From: Marsupella aquatica
Taxonomy: Eukaryota; Marchantiophyta
Direction of reading: 5' to 3'
Assembly (NCBI GenBank): GCA_973895155.1
Contig: OZ316895.1
Coordinates: 11,408,001 to 11,472,000 of the forward strand
DNA length: 64,000 nt
A program made the translations under genes and the position numbers. The notes below the pieces were generated by a model that was not told where the DNA came from, did not search any database, and saw only the letters and a program-made list of their open reading frames with translations. Of this stretch, positions 48,422 to 59,893 are shown piece by piece (the first letter of the stretch is position 1; the number at the start of each line of letters is the position of its first letter).

Positions 48422-51400
48422 TCACTGCAGACTAACACACTCTGATGGCCAGAGCACAAGAGATCCTACTGCATCTGCAATTATTTCTTGAGGTGGATCA
48501 TCGTCTCTATTCGGAAATGGCAAATTACAATCAGATACAATCACTGTAGTCAACAACACTACTACATGGTCATCCGGGACCACTTTGCCATGGAATTTTG
48601 CATGATCCGGTCGCAAAATGCCTGTACCCACACATACCTGCGAGTCATCCTCCCATGATAGAAGATTATGGACTGGCTCTGCTGTGGCTATCACCTTCAC
48701 CTTACCCTGGTTGTTTTTCTTGGCTTTCCTGGGTGGCTTATACATGACATTATTCATACCTTGGTTGCGAGTCATGACTTTGGCACGAGTGTTTTGTGCT
48801 GGTGATCGAGAATTGGCTACACTCTTCTTCAAAGAATCTGCATCCATATTTGACACTTCTGATTGTGTAGCAGGATTTCCCTGCGACATCATCTCAGTAT
48901 CTGCCAACATTGTACTTGCTTCAATTGAAGCATCTACAATCTTACTTGCATCCAATGTTGCTCCCAAGTTTCGACGTCGCTTCACCCTACTCCCACTTGG
49001 TTGAGAGTCTGTCAACTCTGCATCAACTACAATTCAGTGTCATGTCCAACATAAGTCAATCACTCATCACATGTGCTAAATGTACATGTCACCAACCACA
49101 AAGTTGTCACTATCTCCTTACCATTATGAACAGCCTTCTTCCCCTTCTTTGCCATTGCCATATGCTTCATGTCTGCTTCTGTTGATCAATAAACACACCA
49201 CAATATTCAGGTTGAATCTATTAACCACTGAATTGTTGCTCAACATTCATATAGAGGAATTTAAAGCATCAGCTTACCTGATACCTCCTTGGCTATGGTC
49301 ACTGAGGCACTGGGCACATCTTCTTCATTATTGCTCTTTGAATCACCTGATACATCAATCATGATGTCACTTCAGATCCCAGTTCATCCAACCAATTCTT
49401 ACAGAAAAGATGACCTCTAACCGGCTTAAGCTTCACAAAACTCCATGCACTTTTCAAATGTAATGTACTGGATCATAGCAGGTTACCTGTCTCAGCAACC
49501 TTCTTGCCCTTCTGCTTACTGATTACAGGGTCCTTCTCTGCCTCCACTCTTCCTGCATTCAAACCATTCACTCAATTCATGAAAACTTACTTCTAACATT
49601 TGAACATAGGACACAATAAACAATGGGCCGGTGTCATTTCCATACATGTGTCAGATTTGCCAATTCCCTTTTTTGTTAACAAGGGCACACTTTGTACAAT
49701 GTTGCCCTCATTGTTTGGTTGGGAACCACCCAATTTTTCAATCACAAGCTTGAAATTAGATTCCACTGATGCAAGAAGGTTCGCTACAGATGCCTCCACA
49801 ATATCCAAACGATCAGCCAATTTACTTTCCACTCGAGGGAGTCCACACTCTAATGACTTCAACCGTTCACACATCTCTGTGAGAGTTGTAACAGTTCCCT
49901 GTCATAACACAGCTTACATATCTCAGATAACTGTCCCCAAGAATTGGTTGCTTACTTCCTACTACATTTCTTTCTGATGCTCAAGGCCAAATAGTCACAA
50001 AACATACAGAATTACAACATAATCACCTGTTTGGAAGTCACACTTGTCACCTCACTCCTTTGTTTCATGAACTCCTCTCTCACTTCTTGTGCTGATGGTT
50101 CTTCACCTGTCAATTTCTTCTGCAGTCCACATCAACATACATATGAATGAAACCAAGTGTTGATTGTCAATGAAAATGTAATAATGGTAGCAAGATGATA
50201 AGTTTGAGGCTTACTATCAGGCATGTCACTGCCTTACCAATTGTTCTTTCACTGGAGCATAACTTCCTCTCCCAGCCTATGAAAGGTGTTTCACTTTGCC
50301 TCGAGCATTTGACATCAGTTCACTCTTGCTCTGTCCAGCCTCCGACATGAACCCTTTGATTAACCGTGTCCATTGATCCAGTTCCAATGATGGGGGTGGT
50401 GGCATTCTCCTGTTAGAACCATTGTCTATCCACATCCTTTTCAACATATGCCTCTCTTGTTTCAAAATCCTCATTGCATAATCTGATATGCAATCTTCAA
50501 CTGGGCCCTTACCATCATTACCAACATAGTCCCACCGTTCAAGAATGTCCTTGCAGATAGCAGCCCAATCAGCTTTGTTCTGACTCCTAAACTCTGTAAT
50601 GCTCAAATCTAACCAACGCAATACTTCTCCTCTTAGGTCAGAATGCCAACGGTTCTTACCATCATATGTGGGAGTTATCCAACCTTCGGAATTCACTTCT
50701 ACTTTACCAAATTTGTTATTGTCTCCTGCCTTGGTACTCCCTGAAGCGCTACTAGGTGTCCCTCCACGGCCTGGATTGCATTGTCCAAACCTCCCTGGAG
50801 TCCCTGCACATTTACAGGATCCATTTACAGTCACTTACATTAGGTAAGTATGAATCATAAATCCTGCTGCCAAATATACACTAGACTTCAGAGCAATTCT
50901 GCAATGACCAAGTTACCTCTCCCTTGGCGCATAGATGGTTCTGGACCACCTGTCCTATTGCTTTGTCTTGATGAATTAGGGCCGTTTCTCCCGCCTGTGA
51001 ATGATTGCCGCCTATCTGAACGTGGATGGCCTTTGTTGTTTTCGTGATTGTCCCAATCAGAGTCTGCATACCAACAGGTACATGCCACACTCATGGACCT
51101 ATAAAATAAACTCTTTGCCCTAGCTACACATCAGATAAGTCCATATTGAGCTAAATCTCTACTACCATCACAAAATCACTAGCACAAGGCACTTACTTGT
51201 CCAATCATCCTCCTCACCTTTCCATTGCCCTCTGTACCCGTCTCTACCACGCTCTGGGTGTTCATATTCATCCCATCCATCTTCTACTCCATCATAGTCA
51301 TCATCATAATTATCAGGCGTCCCTTGCCAATAACTCTGGCTCATTCTAGGGTATGGATTATGTGATTTCTCTCTAGCTGCCCACCTACCTGGGACTTGAT

Positions 51401-51569
51401 GAGGGCCCTGTGCATCCTGCATAGGTGCATTTTTCTGTGAGCCCCCTGCATCTGGGTCTCCATCCATATCCAATCTTTCCTCTTCACCCCACTCTCCAAG
51501 CCCCATGTCTGTCTCCATGTCATCACCCTCTTCCCCCATAGCTTCTGCATAGCACCCACAACCAAACAC
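48422..51569 (-). pseudogene. TNP1-like protein (Transposase_24, Ptta/En/Spm type), multi-exon
   Basis: Exons deduced on the minus strand: an acidic exon in 51,168-51,550 (GEEGDDMETDMGLGEWGEEE), one at about 50,928-51,064 (DWDNHENNKGHPRSD, Arg/Gly-rich), one near 50,225-50,813 (ITPTYDGKNRWHSDL ... MPPPPSLELDQWTRLI ... KSELMSNARGKVKHL), a short one (KKLTGEEPSAQEVREEF, about 50,033-50,111), a coiled-coil-like exon up to 49,898 (LADRLDIVEASVANLLASVE), and a C-terminal part at 48,422-49,015 (VCVGTGILRPDHAKFHGKVV ... LPFPN ... VGSLVLWPSECV). The order and end motif fit plant Transposase_24 proteins, which bind subterminal repeats of CACTA elements. An in-frame TAG at about 50,277 separates KHLS from AGRGSYAPVKEQL, so this copy is broken. 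Exact exon borders in the C-terminal half are not resolved. Confidence 0.75.
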
Positions 51570-51716
51570 GGAGAATCAACACACTAAATTCAAAGTATCA
51601 ATCAATTTCATGCATATCCAACTATCCTAAACATCATTCCAGGCAGCAATTCCCGTTCTGTGACTCTGTGCAGGTAGTCATCCTCAACCTCATACTTGCC
51701 AATCGCCAGCTGTTGC

Positions 51717-54700
51717 CTATTGCAAATCATCAACCTCATCATATTCCATTTGCCCAGGTTCATCATATGTCTCTCTCAATGTTAAGGGGATGTAGTCAGT
51801 CCCTGCCCGAGTTGGAAGTACAGTCTCATGACTAGGATGCTCGAATGCAGCATGGTCATCCAAACTGAACTCTACTTTACTTCCATCCATCCACCTATTC
51901 CGTGCTTGGCTATGGCATACCACCCTCCAGCCATGTGACTCCTCCACATCTGCAAAGAAAGCCTGTTCAACTTGGCTAGGGAAAACAAAAGGCTCAGATC
52001 ATTCTGGTACTCTGGACCTAAAATTGGCCAACAAGAACCCATCATGATCACGCTTCATGGTGGCCCTTGGTCTCTGCCACTCTGATTTCATCCATGATCC
52101 CTTCATCAATATCACTGGGACACTTGTGTTACCATAATTCAACACCCAAATGTCGGTCAACTCCCCCACGTAACCCATCTTCATCCACCCCCTCTGTTCT
52201 TCAGAGGTTCTCTGCTCAAACACAGAAATCAAACCACAATCATATGATACACAATGGTCACCCTGCTCATCCCTCACTCGATAATGATTTCCATAAGCTC
52301 TCATCCATTTGTAGGTCAGAATAGACAATCATGGTGGCACAGATAGAAGATACAAATCCTTCTCCATATCTGGGTGATGTCTACTATGCTCTCGAATTGT
52401 CACCCGAATCCACTGCTCGAACTGTGGGAAGGGATCCTGCTGCCCAGAGTGTGCAACTTTTTGCATATCATATCCCTGCAATATGAGGTACAGGCATAGT
52501 TAGGTCTAAACAACACATGACAACCTAAGATCACCCTTGGAACAGACAAGAAGCATCACAATAAAGGCAAGTCAATTCAATCACTCACCTCCACCATGGT
52601 TGCATAGGCTCTGTGTTTGCCAGCACATATGAATGAGCCTTGTCTCGAATCGCAACAGGCAGCTGAACAGCACGTCCCACACCTTCAACAACCTCGCCAC
52701 TCACTCCATCATCTTCACCAGATTTCCAAACTCTTGTCATAGCTTCACCAGACCCAGCCATGTACTCTGTTAGGAATCCCAATGTCTCATCCTTAATGTA
52801 CCCCAATGCCATGGAAGCCTCTGGCCTGTAGTATGTTCTCACATGACCTTTCAACAACTTCATGTATCGCTCCATAGGGTACATCCATCTGGTACTGACT
52901 GGCCCATACTGCCCTAGCTCTTCTACCACATGGATTAGGAGATGAGTCATAACATCAAAGAAAGCAGGGGGGAAGTATATCTCCAAGTCACAGAGGACAT
53001 AAGCAGCATCCTGCTTCAACTGCTCCAATCCTTGGGGATCCCACACTTTCACACATATACGGCGAAATACATTGCACAGTCGAAGAATGACATTACGGAC
53101 TGGTTTCTGCATGAGACCTCTGAGGCATAGGGGCAGAATGTGCTGCATCAACACATGGTAGTCATGTGTTTTCATACTGCCAAGTTTATTCTTTGTAATA
53201 TGCTTCTTGAAGGCACCAGCATAGCCAGAGGGCACTTTCAGACAGCTCAATCTATACAAGAATGTCTTCCATTCATCCTGTGTGCACACATAGGGAGCTT
53301 GGAACTTGAGAAGTACATTGGGATTGCTTGCATGGGGCTTCAACCAAAGGTGAGGGCGAATCCCCTTCTGTTGCATATCAGCTCGAACTGCTCTTGTATC
53401 TTTCTCACCCGACAAGAACTTCAGCAAGCTCTCACAAATATTTTTCTCAATGTGCATGACGTCCACATTGTGTTTGCTGGGCTTGAATTCCTGCACTCCA
53501 CAAAGCAAAGAATTCAACAACAGAAACACTAATTAACCGCATAGGAGGATTGTAACCAACATCAATCCACCATTGCTCCAATCTAAAATTGCAATCATAC
53601 AGGGGCTGGAGGCTAAGTACATTACCCTCCAGTACTCCAACTCCAAGTCCATCAAGGTCTGTCTTTTCACACCGTGTTTCACCACTGGATCCTCAGGTTC
53701 TCGATCAGTGGCACTTCTCTTGTCCTAATCAACCTTCCTGGCTGCCCACCTCAGGACTTGCTCTCTGGTGACCCTCTGTGGTGGGCCACGAAGCTCTGTT
53801 TTGTTGTTGAAGTGTGCAATTTGAGACCGTGTGTGCCTGTAAGGATGATCAACAAGCAGATACCTTCTATGCCCCTGAAATTTCATACTGTGCAGGGCAT
53901 GCGACCACTCACTTGTCACATTTTTCCCACATGGTGTGCACCCCACATAGCCCTTTGTCACTCGTCCAGATATGATGCCATGGCCTGGGTAATCTGCTAT
54001 ATCCAGCAAACAAATTGCATGCAGTCTAAAGGGGCTGGGTCGAAGAAGCCCCTTCAGAACATCATGGGTTAACACCCCTTCTATCCACAAAGTCTTCCAC
54101 TCTTCCACTGCTGGAGCCAACATGATATCTATGAATTGCTCGGTCACAGAAGCTGGTCCAGGGATTAACAGCACCATCATGACAAAAAACCTCTTTGTAG
54201 TCATCCATGGGGGAAGGTTGTAATTTAGCAGCGTAACCGGCCAACATGAATAACGGTTGTTTTTGTCTCCAAATGGGTTTACTCCATCCAGTGATAGACC
54301 AAATCGAAAGTTCCGCTTCTCTGCAGCAAACTGTGGCCACCTCTCATCAACAAATTTCCAATGGTTGGAATCTCCAATGTGACGCTGCAGGCCATCACTG
54401 CTCTTGTTATCAGGAGTCCATGTCATCAGCTTGGAAATGGCAGGGCATCTAAACAGACGTTGTAGTCTAGGAATGAGAGGAAAATGACGAAGAACCTTGG
54501 CAGGGTGTGTACATTTCCCTACATTCTTGTACCTGTGCTTACCACAATGAGGGCATATCAATTTATCTGCATGCTCTTTGCGAAAGAGAACACACCCATC
54601 AGGGCATGCGTCAATAGACACATAGTTCAGCCCAAGGTTAGACATCAATTTCCTAGCCTCATACATATTTTTTGGAATTGAATTACCATCTGGTAACACA

Positions 54701-55416
54701 TTTCGGCGCAGGAAGGTCAACAACTCTGTCACAAATATATTGGGAACATTGTGATTGCCACAGATGTTCAACAACAACACGACAAAACCCAGCTTGGAGC
54801 AGTTCGACCCCTCGTAGATAGGAATGCAAGCTTCTTTGATGTGTTTTGGGCCCCCAAACACCCACTCCCTCTCTGTTGCACCTTCCCCAATGTCAAAGTC
54901 AGGTTCAGCTTGGCCGTCGCCAATGTGTGGCTGCGGTTCATTGTCCTCTTTTGATTCCACTGTGTCGTAAAAAGCATCAAGGTCTTCAAAAATCTCTTGA
55001 ACCATTCTTGGGACATCCATCCCACCGTCCTCAGTGACTGCCTCTGCATCTCCATGTTGGTCATCCATGTTCTCATGTTGGACCCCAGGACCATCCTCTG
55101 CACAGTCTATGTCCTGCTCTACGTAGTCTCTACGCCTAGCTGTATTAGAATCCACAAAGTCAGCTCTCCACTCTTCATCAGAGGAGTCTTCTTCTGCTGG
55201 TACATTCCAAACCCTCCACCGAGGGTGCCTTTCATGCCGCAGCAGGTGAAGGTGCACAGTGTTCAAACTCAACGACTTGAATCCTTGGCACTGTGTGCAT
55301 GGGCATCTCATCCTCCTACTCCTACCTTGGGCGGCCCGGGCTTGTTCACGCATCCACAATTTAGAATCATGATGCCTAATCCTAAATGGGTTGTGAAGAG
55401 GCAACCTTGGAGCCAT
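51717..55416 (-). pseudogene. TNP2-type CACTA transposase
   Basis: Exons on the minus strand: 53626-55416, 52589-53490 and 51717-52475. The first holds the Transpos_assoc region (CPCTQCQGFKSLSLNTVHLH), an acidic spacer, the Transposase_21 start (LLLNICGNHNVPN; DACPDGCVLFRKEHADKLIC; CPHCGKHRYKN) and catalytic-region blocks (SLDGVNPFGDKNNRYSCWPV, LLDIADYPGHG, GCTPCGKNV). The second starts EFKPSKHNVDVMHIEKNICE and includes the DUF4218-like block (YFPPAFFDVMTHLLIHVVEE). The third has a DUF4216-like block (GLISVFEQRTSEEQRGWMKM) and WRVVCHSQARNRW. In-frame stops occur at 53,725 (TAG), near 52,330 (TGA) and near 52,005 (TGA), with homologous sequence on both sides. The phase of the exon 2 to exon 3 junction does not fit a simple splice. 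The enzyme would cut and move CACTA elements; this copy should not be functional. Confidence 0.9.
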
Positions 55417-55742
55417 CACTATACACACGCACTCAGCACCCTGTCATTTTATTATGCAAGTGAAAAATACACTTCCTGTTAAGGATTTCACCCCCGACTG
55501 TACTTGCCAAAATACGTAACGTTCCAAAAAAACAAAAAAACAAAAAATATAGGTGCCTGAGTCATGTACCTATTCTCAAGTGAATGAGACAAAATTCCTA
55601 AATGTTTGAGGGTGTCAACTCCTCCGCTGTCCTCACATGTACTGCCTCTGCACGTACATCCATGACCATATCAGAGTCCAATCATGTATAGTCATAGACA
55701 CAGGTGCCAGGTGCGAGACCGGTGTGAGATGTCCTCATCTTA

Positions 55743-56150
55743 CTACCACATCAAATACGGATACCAATCCTGTTGTCGATGCCACTCAGCCCTGAGGTAC
55801 TCAGGCATGTACATTAAGTCATCAAGGTCTAAACCCTGCTCATGCCATGGTGGTCTTCGATCCGTGCCTACAAGCAGTGGCAGCAGTGCCCTCCATGGTG
55901 CACATGTTGCTACCAAGTCCCTCCACTGGGTACTAATTAGTCTATATTTGCAGATATCTTGTGCGCCAGACACCACAAGAACCCTCAGCCAGACATGTGT
56001 AAGAACTATATCATCTGCCAAATCAGGCAACAAGGAACCACCTACAGCATCGTGCTTGTCTAACTCATCTGCTGAAAAGTAAATGTCCTCTTCCGACTGT
56101 GCATCCTCATTCACCACAGCATTCACAACACATCCAAGGTCTGTAGGCAT
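55743..56150 (-). CDS. F-box-like protein, element-borne
   Basis: ATG at 56,150 gives 135 aa. After an acidic N-terminus (EDAQSEEDIYFSADELDKHD) comes an F-box-like block at about residues 40-85: LLPDLADDIVLTHVWLRVLV, DICKYRLISTQWRDLV, and APWRALLPLL, matching the LPDDL...CR.VS..W..L...W..L pattern. F-box proteins recruit targets to SCF ubiquitin ligases through SKP1. No substrate-binding repeats follow; the C-terminus is short and charged (EYLRAEWHRQQDWYPYLMW). The stop of the upstream BRCT-like ORF and this ATG overlap by one base (TAATG), so the two could be one gene split by a frameshift or joined by splicing. It lies about 330 bp upstream of the TNP2 start, same strand. Confidence 0.6.
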   Translation of the reverse strand: MPTDLGCVVNAVVNEDAQSEEDIYFSADELDKHDAVGGSLLPDLADDIVLTHVWLRVLVVSGAQDICKYRLISTQWRDLVATCAPWRALLPLLVGTDRRPPWHEQGLDLDDLMYMPEYLRAEWHRQQDWYPYLMW

Positions 56151-56743
56151 TATCTCGCATGGAAGCTGCCTCTTCTAGACCGTCTGCACTTAGTCTCCCC
56201 AATTCCTTCTTCTGCAAATACCACACTGAACCCCTTCATAATGGTATTTCTCTCCTTGTCATGCTCATTCAATATAGCATCTGCACGCATAGGATGGTGT
56301 CCTATGTTGACAACAGGTCCATATTGGACAGAAGCAAAGTTGGGTTTCTCTGCCGCTGCTTCATAGGCTTTCTTTTCAGCCAAAGCCTCTGCAGTGGCCT
56401 CCTCACTCTCCCACAACTCATATTGCTCAGTACTCTGTACACACCTATGTTTAACAGAATCGATCAGCCAAGAGACTTCAACTACTTTTAGACCTTGGTT
56501 GGTAATGGCAGAATCAATGAAGGACCATGACCACTTGTTCATCACATCCAGCCATGTCCCCGCAACAACATGTGTAGTCTGTGGAGTGATGTCCTTGACT
56601 TCAGTCCCATGGAACTCTGAGAATCGTTTTTGTACGATTGGCCAACTCACTTGGGTGAACCCATAGTGGCCAGGAATCAAAATGGCTTTGATTCCAGCCA
56701 ACAGAGGCGGGTGGTCAACCTTTGTACGTTTCCTAGAGGCCAT
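56150..56743 (-). CDS. BRCT-domain-like protein, element-borne
   Basis: ATG at 56,743 gives 197 aa. Residues about 12-110 look like a BRCT fold: LLAGIKAILIPGHYGFTQVS, IVQKRFSEFHGTEVKD, TTHVVAG, then GLKVVEVSWLIDSVKHR with the hallmark Trp, and CVQSTEQYEL. The second half is Ala/Glu-rich (EEATAEALAEKKAYEAAAEK) and ends with a short basic motif (KCRRSRRGSF). BRCT domains bind phosphoproteins or DNA ends, mostly in DNA repair. Nothing else in the protein points to a known host family such as DNA ligase, PARP or BRCA1. It sits between the PHD ORF and the F-box ORF on the same strand. Function in the element is unknown. Confidence 0.6.
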   Translation of the reverse strand: MASRKRTKVDHPPLLAGIKAILIPGHYGFTQVSWPIVQKRFSEFHGTEVKDITPQTTHVVAGTWLDVMNKWSWSFIDSAITNQGLKVVEVSWLIDSVKHRCVQSTEQYELWESEEATAEALAEKKAYEAAAEKPNFASVQYGPVVNIGHHPMRADAILNEHDKERNTIMKGFSVVFAEEGIGETKCRRSRRGSFHAR

Positions 56744-57341
56744 GTACACACGGGCCACCTAATCACTGCAGACCGAAAGATAATGCGTTCACCTGATAAT
56801 CGAAGGGCCCTTAAAATGCTGCGTTTATAACTTGGTCCAGTCCAGTCGTCTGGTGAGTCTCTGCTTCGATTCCAAACGGGAGAAATATTGGGACAAACGT
56901 ACTAGACACCTGCAAGCATGCACCTCATAGTTTGAATATGTGCCTTCACAATATTGAAGGTGACAAGTGCAATTGTTTTGTGATGCCACATACAGATGTT
57001 GTAATTGGGCAGACATTCAATGAGAATACAAAATGTTGGTACACTTTAAGGGAATTCTCGCAAATTAAATAGCCTTGTAACTTATATGCTCATAATGAGA
57101 AGTCCTGATTTAATTTAAGCAGTGTCATGTAAGTCGTGATCAAAATGATTGCAGAGTTAAAAAAGTTCCTAGAAGGCTTAAGGGGAGTTTTTGAAGGCAT
57201 GTACCCAGGAACAAGTAATGAACTTAGGGTACTTGTTGCCTAAGCATCCTCTCCTACAGAGGTCCTTCTTCTCAAAATTGGAATGTCTGCAATCTCCAAG
57301 GTATCCACATCAGGTGCACTATGCATGTACATTATTCAGGT

Positions 57342-58018
57342 TCAAAGCCAAGAAATGTGATCTCTCATGGGAGTGTGCAAAGTAGGATCTATGGCATGGC
57401 GATGACAATAGAAGATCCATCGATCAACACCATGTGCAGAGTGATCATAGATGTGTCTGTCACAAGCATAGCCTTCTGCTTGACGCTCCTTCAAACAATG
57501 AAAGTGCCACATGGTGGGACACCTAACATAGTGGACTATGTCCACCCAGAAATCTTCATCGTGCTGACCACATGCCTTGCACTTATGAAGTGGGCAAGCT
57601 GTGGCAAGATCGGGCAAACATGAAAAACAAAAGAACCTCACACAATATCTGTCAGGGCATTTCCTAGTGGTGGAGCATCAACAGAGCCCTCATAAGACCC
57701 CAACTTCCCACACTGTGCACACTTAGCCTGCTTCTCCAAACAATCAGTGCACATCCAGCCTCCCTGGTGTGCTGACGGGAGGCCCACTCCTGGACAGTTG
57801 TTTTCTGCAGCAAGGTCAGACTCCGGGTTGAGGTGGAAATGCCTCATGCAAGGGCCCTCACATATGGCTAAGCCACCACCATCGTCACAAATGGCACAAC
57901 AATGAGTTGCCTTCTGGAAAATCTGACTTGCGGAGAAGTTACTACCATCTGGCCCAACTACACCTGTGTTGCTCACCTCTGTCCCCCGCTTCTTGGCTCG
58001 GATTTTAGGGCGTGCCAT
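57342..58018 (-). pseudogene. EDM2-like PHD-finger protein, short, one frameshift
   Basis: ATG at 58,018 opens a basic N-terminus (MARPKIRAKKRG) and an EDM2-type PHD array: CAICDDGGGLAICEGPCMRH, FHLNPESD, WMCTDCLEKQAKCAQCGKLG. The frame then runs to a stop near 57,638, while the continuation (CPDRYCVRFFCFSCL, ACPLHKCKACG, VRCPTMWHFHCL, WIFYCHRHAIDP) is in another frame starting about 57,655, so a single-base indel most likely splits the gene. The order of Cys/His pairs matches plant ENHANCED DOWNY MILDEW 2, a chromatin reader acting on heterochromatin inside genes. The protein ends soon after the PHD block (about 220 aa in total), lacking the rest of EDM2. It lies upstream of the CACTA genes on the same strand and is probably captured from, or shared with, the host family. 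Confidence 0.75.
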
Positions 58019-58687
58019 GCCTACGCATGAGACAGATAGTACAATTTAGCAGAGTGCACAGACAATACAATTTAGTGCAATGTACAAAAAGTACAGTGTA
58101 GCATATAGACTAGAGTGGCAATTGCTACTGCAATGAAATGTTCACACACATGTGCAGAGTAGACATACTTTTTGGTTTGTTGAGCCCACACTAAAAACTG
58201 ATCCCCTCGTATAATAGCTCCACCTACACCTCAATTTTGTGGCTATGATTCACCAAAGGAGATCTGCAACAAGATTTAATGCATTTGAATCACATATAAC
58301 AGTCGTGACATGTAAAATAGGCATTTTTTGAACAGGATTGGTATCAAGCAGTGTGATCAGGGTTGTAATTTATACATCCTAAATAGGCTATGATAGTGAA
58401 TGAGACAAATAAGTTAGGCATAAATCACTTTTTCCAGGTTATCACATGGCCCATTAATTCCAGTCTTTGAAAGGAGACTTTTAAGTGAGCTTGCTAGCCT
58501 CTTAAATTAGGATATTGTACTTAGTGCAGCCATAATAGGATAAGTTATGTACTGTTGACCCTAAACCCTGGACCCAAAATTGGTCATAATTCAAAATCTT
58601 AAGTAAATATCCTCTCTGTTCAAGTCAAAGTGTTAAGTTATAGGTCAATGGTCTCTGGTTTGTGCATGCGGTGTGACAAATGGTCCT

Positions 58688-59137
58688 CTAGAGTGTGTGA
58701 TCCAAACATGTGTAGACACCAAAGTGACCGGTGGTGGGGTCTGGGAGGGCAGGACAAGTGACATCGCCAGGCACACTGCAGGATGGCGAGTGGTTCCAGA
58801 TGATACATTGTGCTCTGTGAAAAAACCGACATCCAAGAGAACGGTCATCCAACTCTAGGCCAGAAGCTCTACAGGCAGGACAGTCATATTGGCAACTGTG
58901 CACACACCCTTGGGCCCTAATTTGTGGCGGGTCATGTACAAGAGACAGAAATACCAAGGATGTTGGGAAGGGTGGAGAAGCAGGTACAGGCCGGCTGTAG
59001 TTGTTCCTGGCAACAACTGGGTACTCAAAGTACCATGCAGACTGGGCTGGAAGGATCCCAAGTCTGACATACTCAAGGTGCAACATCTCTGCCTTGCGTG
59101 CAAGCCGCACATGTTCAGCGTTGCGGGTCCTCACCAT
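58688..59137 (-). CDS. Hypothetical Cys-rich ORF
   Basis: 149-aa frame from an ATG at 59,137. It has a Cys-rich stretch (CVHSCQYDCPACRASGLELD) but I recognise no family. A few hundred bases upstream of the PHD ORF on the same strand, it could be an exon of a further element gene. Weak support. Confidence 0.25.
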   Translation of the reverse strand: MVRTRNAEHVRLARKAEMLHLEYVRLGILPAQSAWYFEYPVVARNNYSRPVPASPPFPTSLVFLSLVHDPPQIRAQGCVHSCQYDCPACRASGLELDDRSLGCRFFHRAQCIIWNHSPSCSVPGDVTCPALPDPTTGHFGVYTCLDHTL

Positions 59138-59362
59138 AAGTGTTGCTTTTGTGGAGCAAGGTGAGCAGGAGCTGTACTTGCCTCACCAACAGCAACCAAC
59201 CTTAAATTATCAGTTCCCACTCACTGTGTCATTCCATTGGTTCCAGCTAGGGGTCACAGTGTAAACATAGCATGAAACACTCCTAATCAACTTGCTTACA
59301 AACTACAATATCCAGAAAGAGTGAAAGTCTCACCCTCCAGTGAGCAGCAGAGAGGTAGTTCA

Positions 59363-59893
59363 CTAGATGTGTTGATGTGCAGTTAAACCTCCACTATTGC
59401 TTACTTCTGGTGTATGCTGCTCAGAAGAAGACATATTAGTAGCAGCAAATTGCAAATAATGGCCATAAGCAAACCGTGAGAGTTTGCAGAATGCTACGAC
59501 AAATCCATCACAGCAGTGCTCCACAGGAATGAAACCAAGCAAAATTTGGTGACCTCGGCCAATGACAAGGCCAATGTAGTGAACAATCCTTGACCGATCA
59601 GGATATGGATTGGAATTACAATTAGTCAGCTCTTCTTCTTTGTTTTCTAACTCTGGGGGAAATGAGCATGACCAGGGAATTCTCTGAGAAATAGAAGTGC
59701 ACAGGGAAAATGAAATTGGCTCATTCAGCTGCGCAAGACCGACCATTGCAGCATACTTGGACAGTTGTTCCGCAATACATAAAATACCCTGACTTACATG
59801 CAATCGATACAATCTGCTTCTGTTGGCTGTCCTACAGCTCATGGCAGTGCCGTTGGGATAGGGTAAGTGAATATTGCCATAGCTGAAGCACAT
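59363..59893 (-). CDS. Hypothetical ORF of 176 aa
   Basis: One open frame without recognisable domain; contains IVHYIGLVIGRGHQILLGFI and is followed by the ORF at 58,688. Length is above what is expected by chance here but not decisive. It may be an exon of the large element. Confidence 0.25.
   Translation of the reverse strand: MCFSYGNIHLPYPNGTAMSCRTANRSRLYRLHVSQGILCIAEQLSKYAAMVGLAQLNEPISFSLCTSISQRIPWSCSFPPELENKEEELTNCNSNPYPDRSRIVHYIGLVIGRGHQILLGFIPVEHCCDGFVVAFCKLSRFAYGHYLQFAATNMSSSEQHTPEVSNSGGLTAHQHI

Noticed and set aside
51717-55416. Stop-codon readthrough or an alternative genetic code as explanation for in-frame stops
   Set aside because: MCAT, GT47 and MULE frames use standard stops normally; stops occur only in transposon copies that also show frame damage.
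53674-55482. Plus-strand ORFs of up to 161 aa
   Set aside because: Antisense of the TNP2 transposase.
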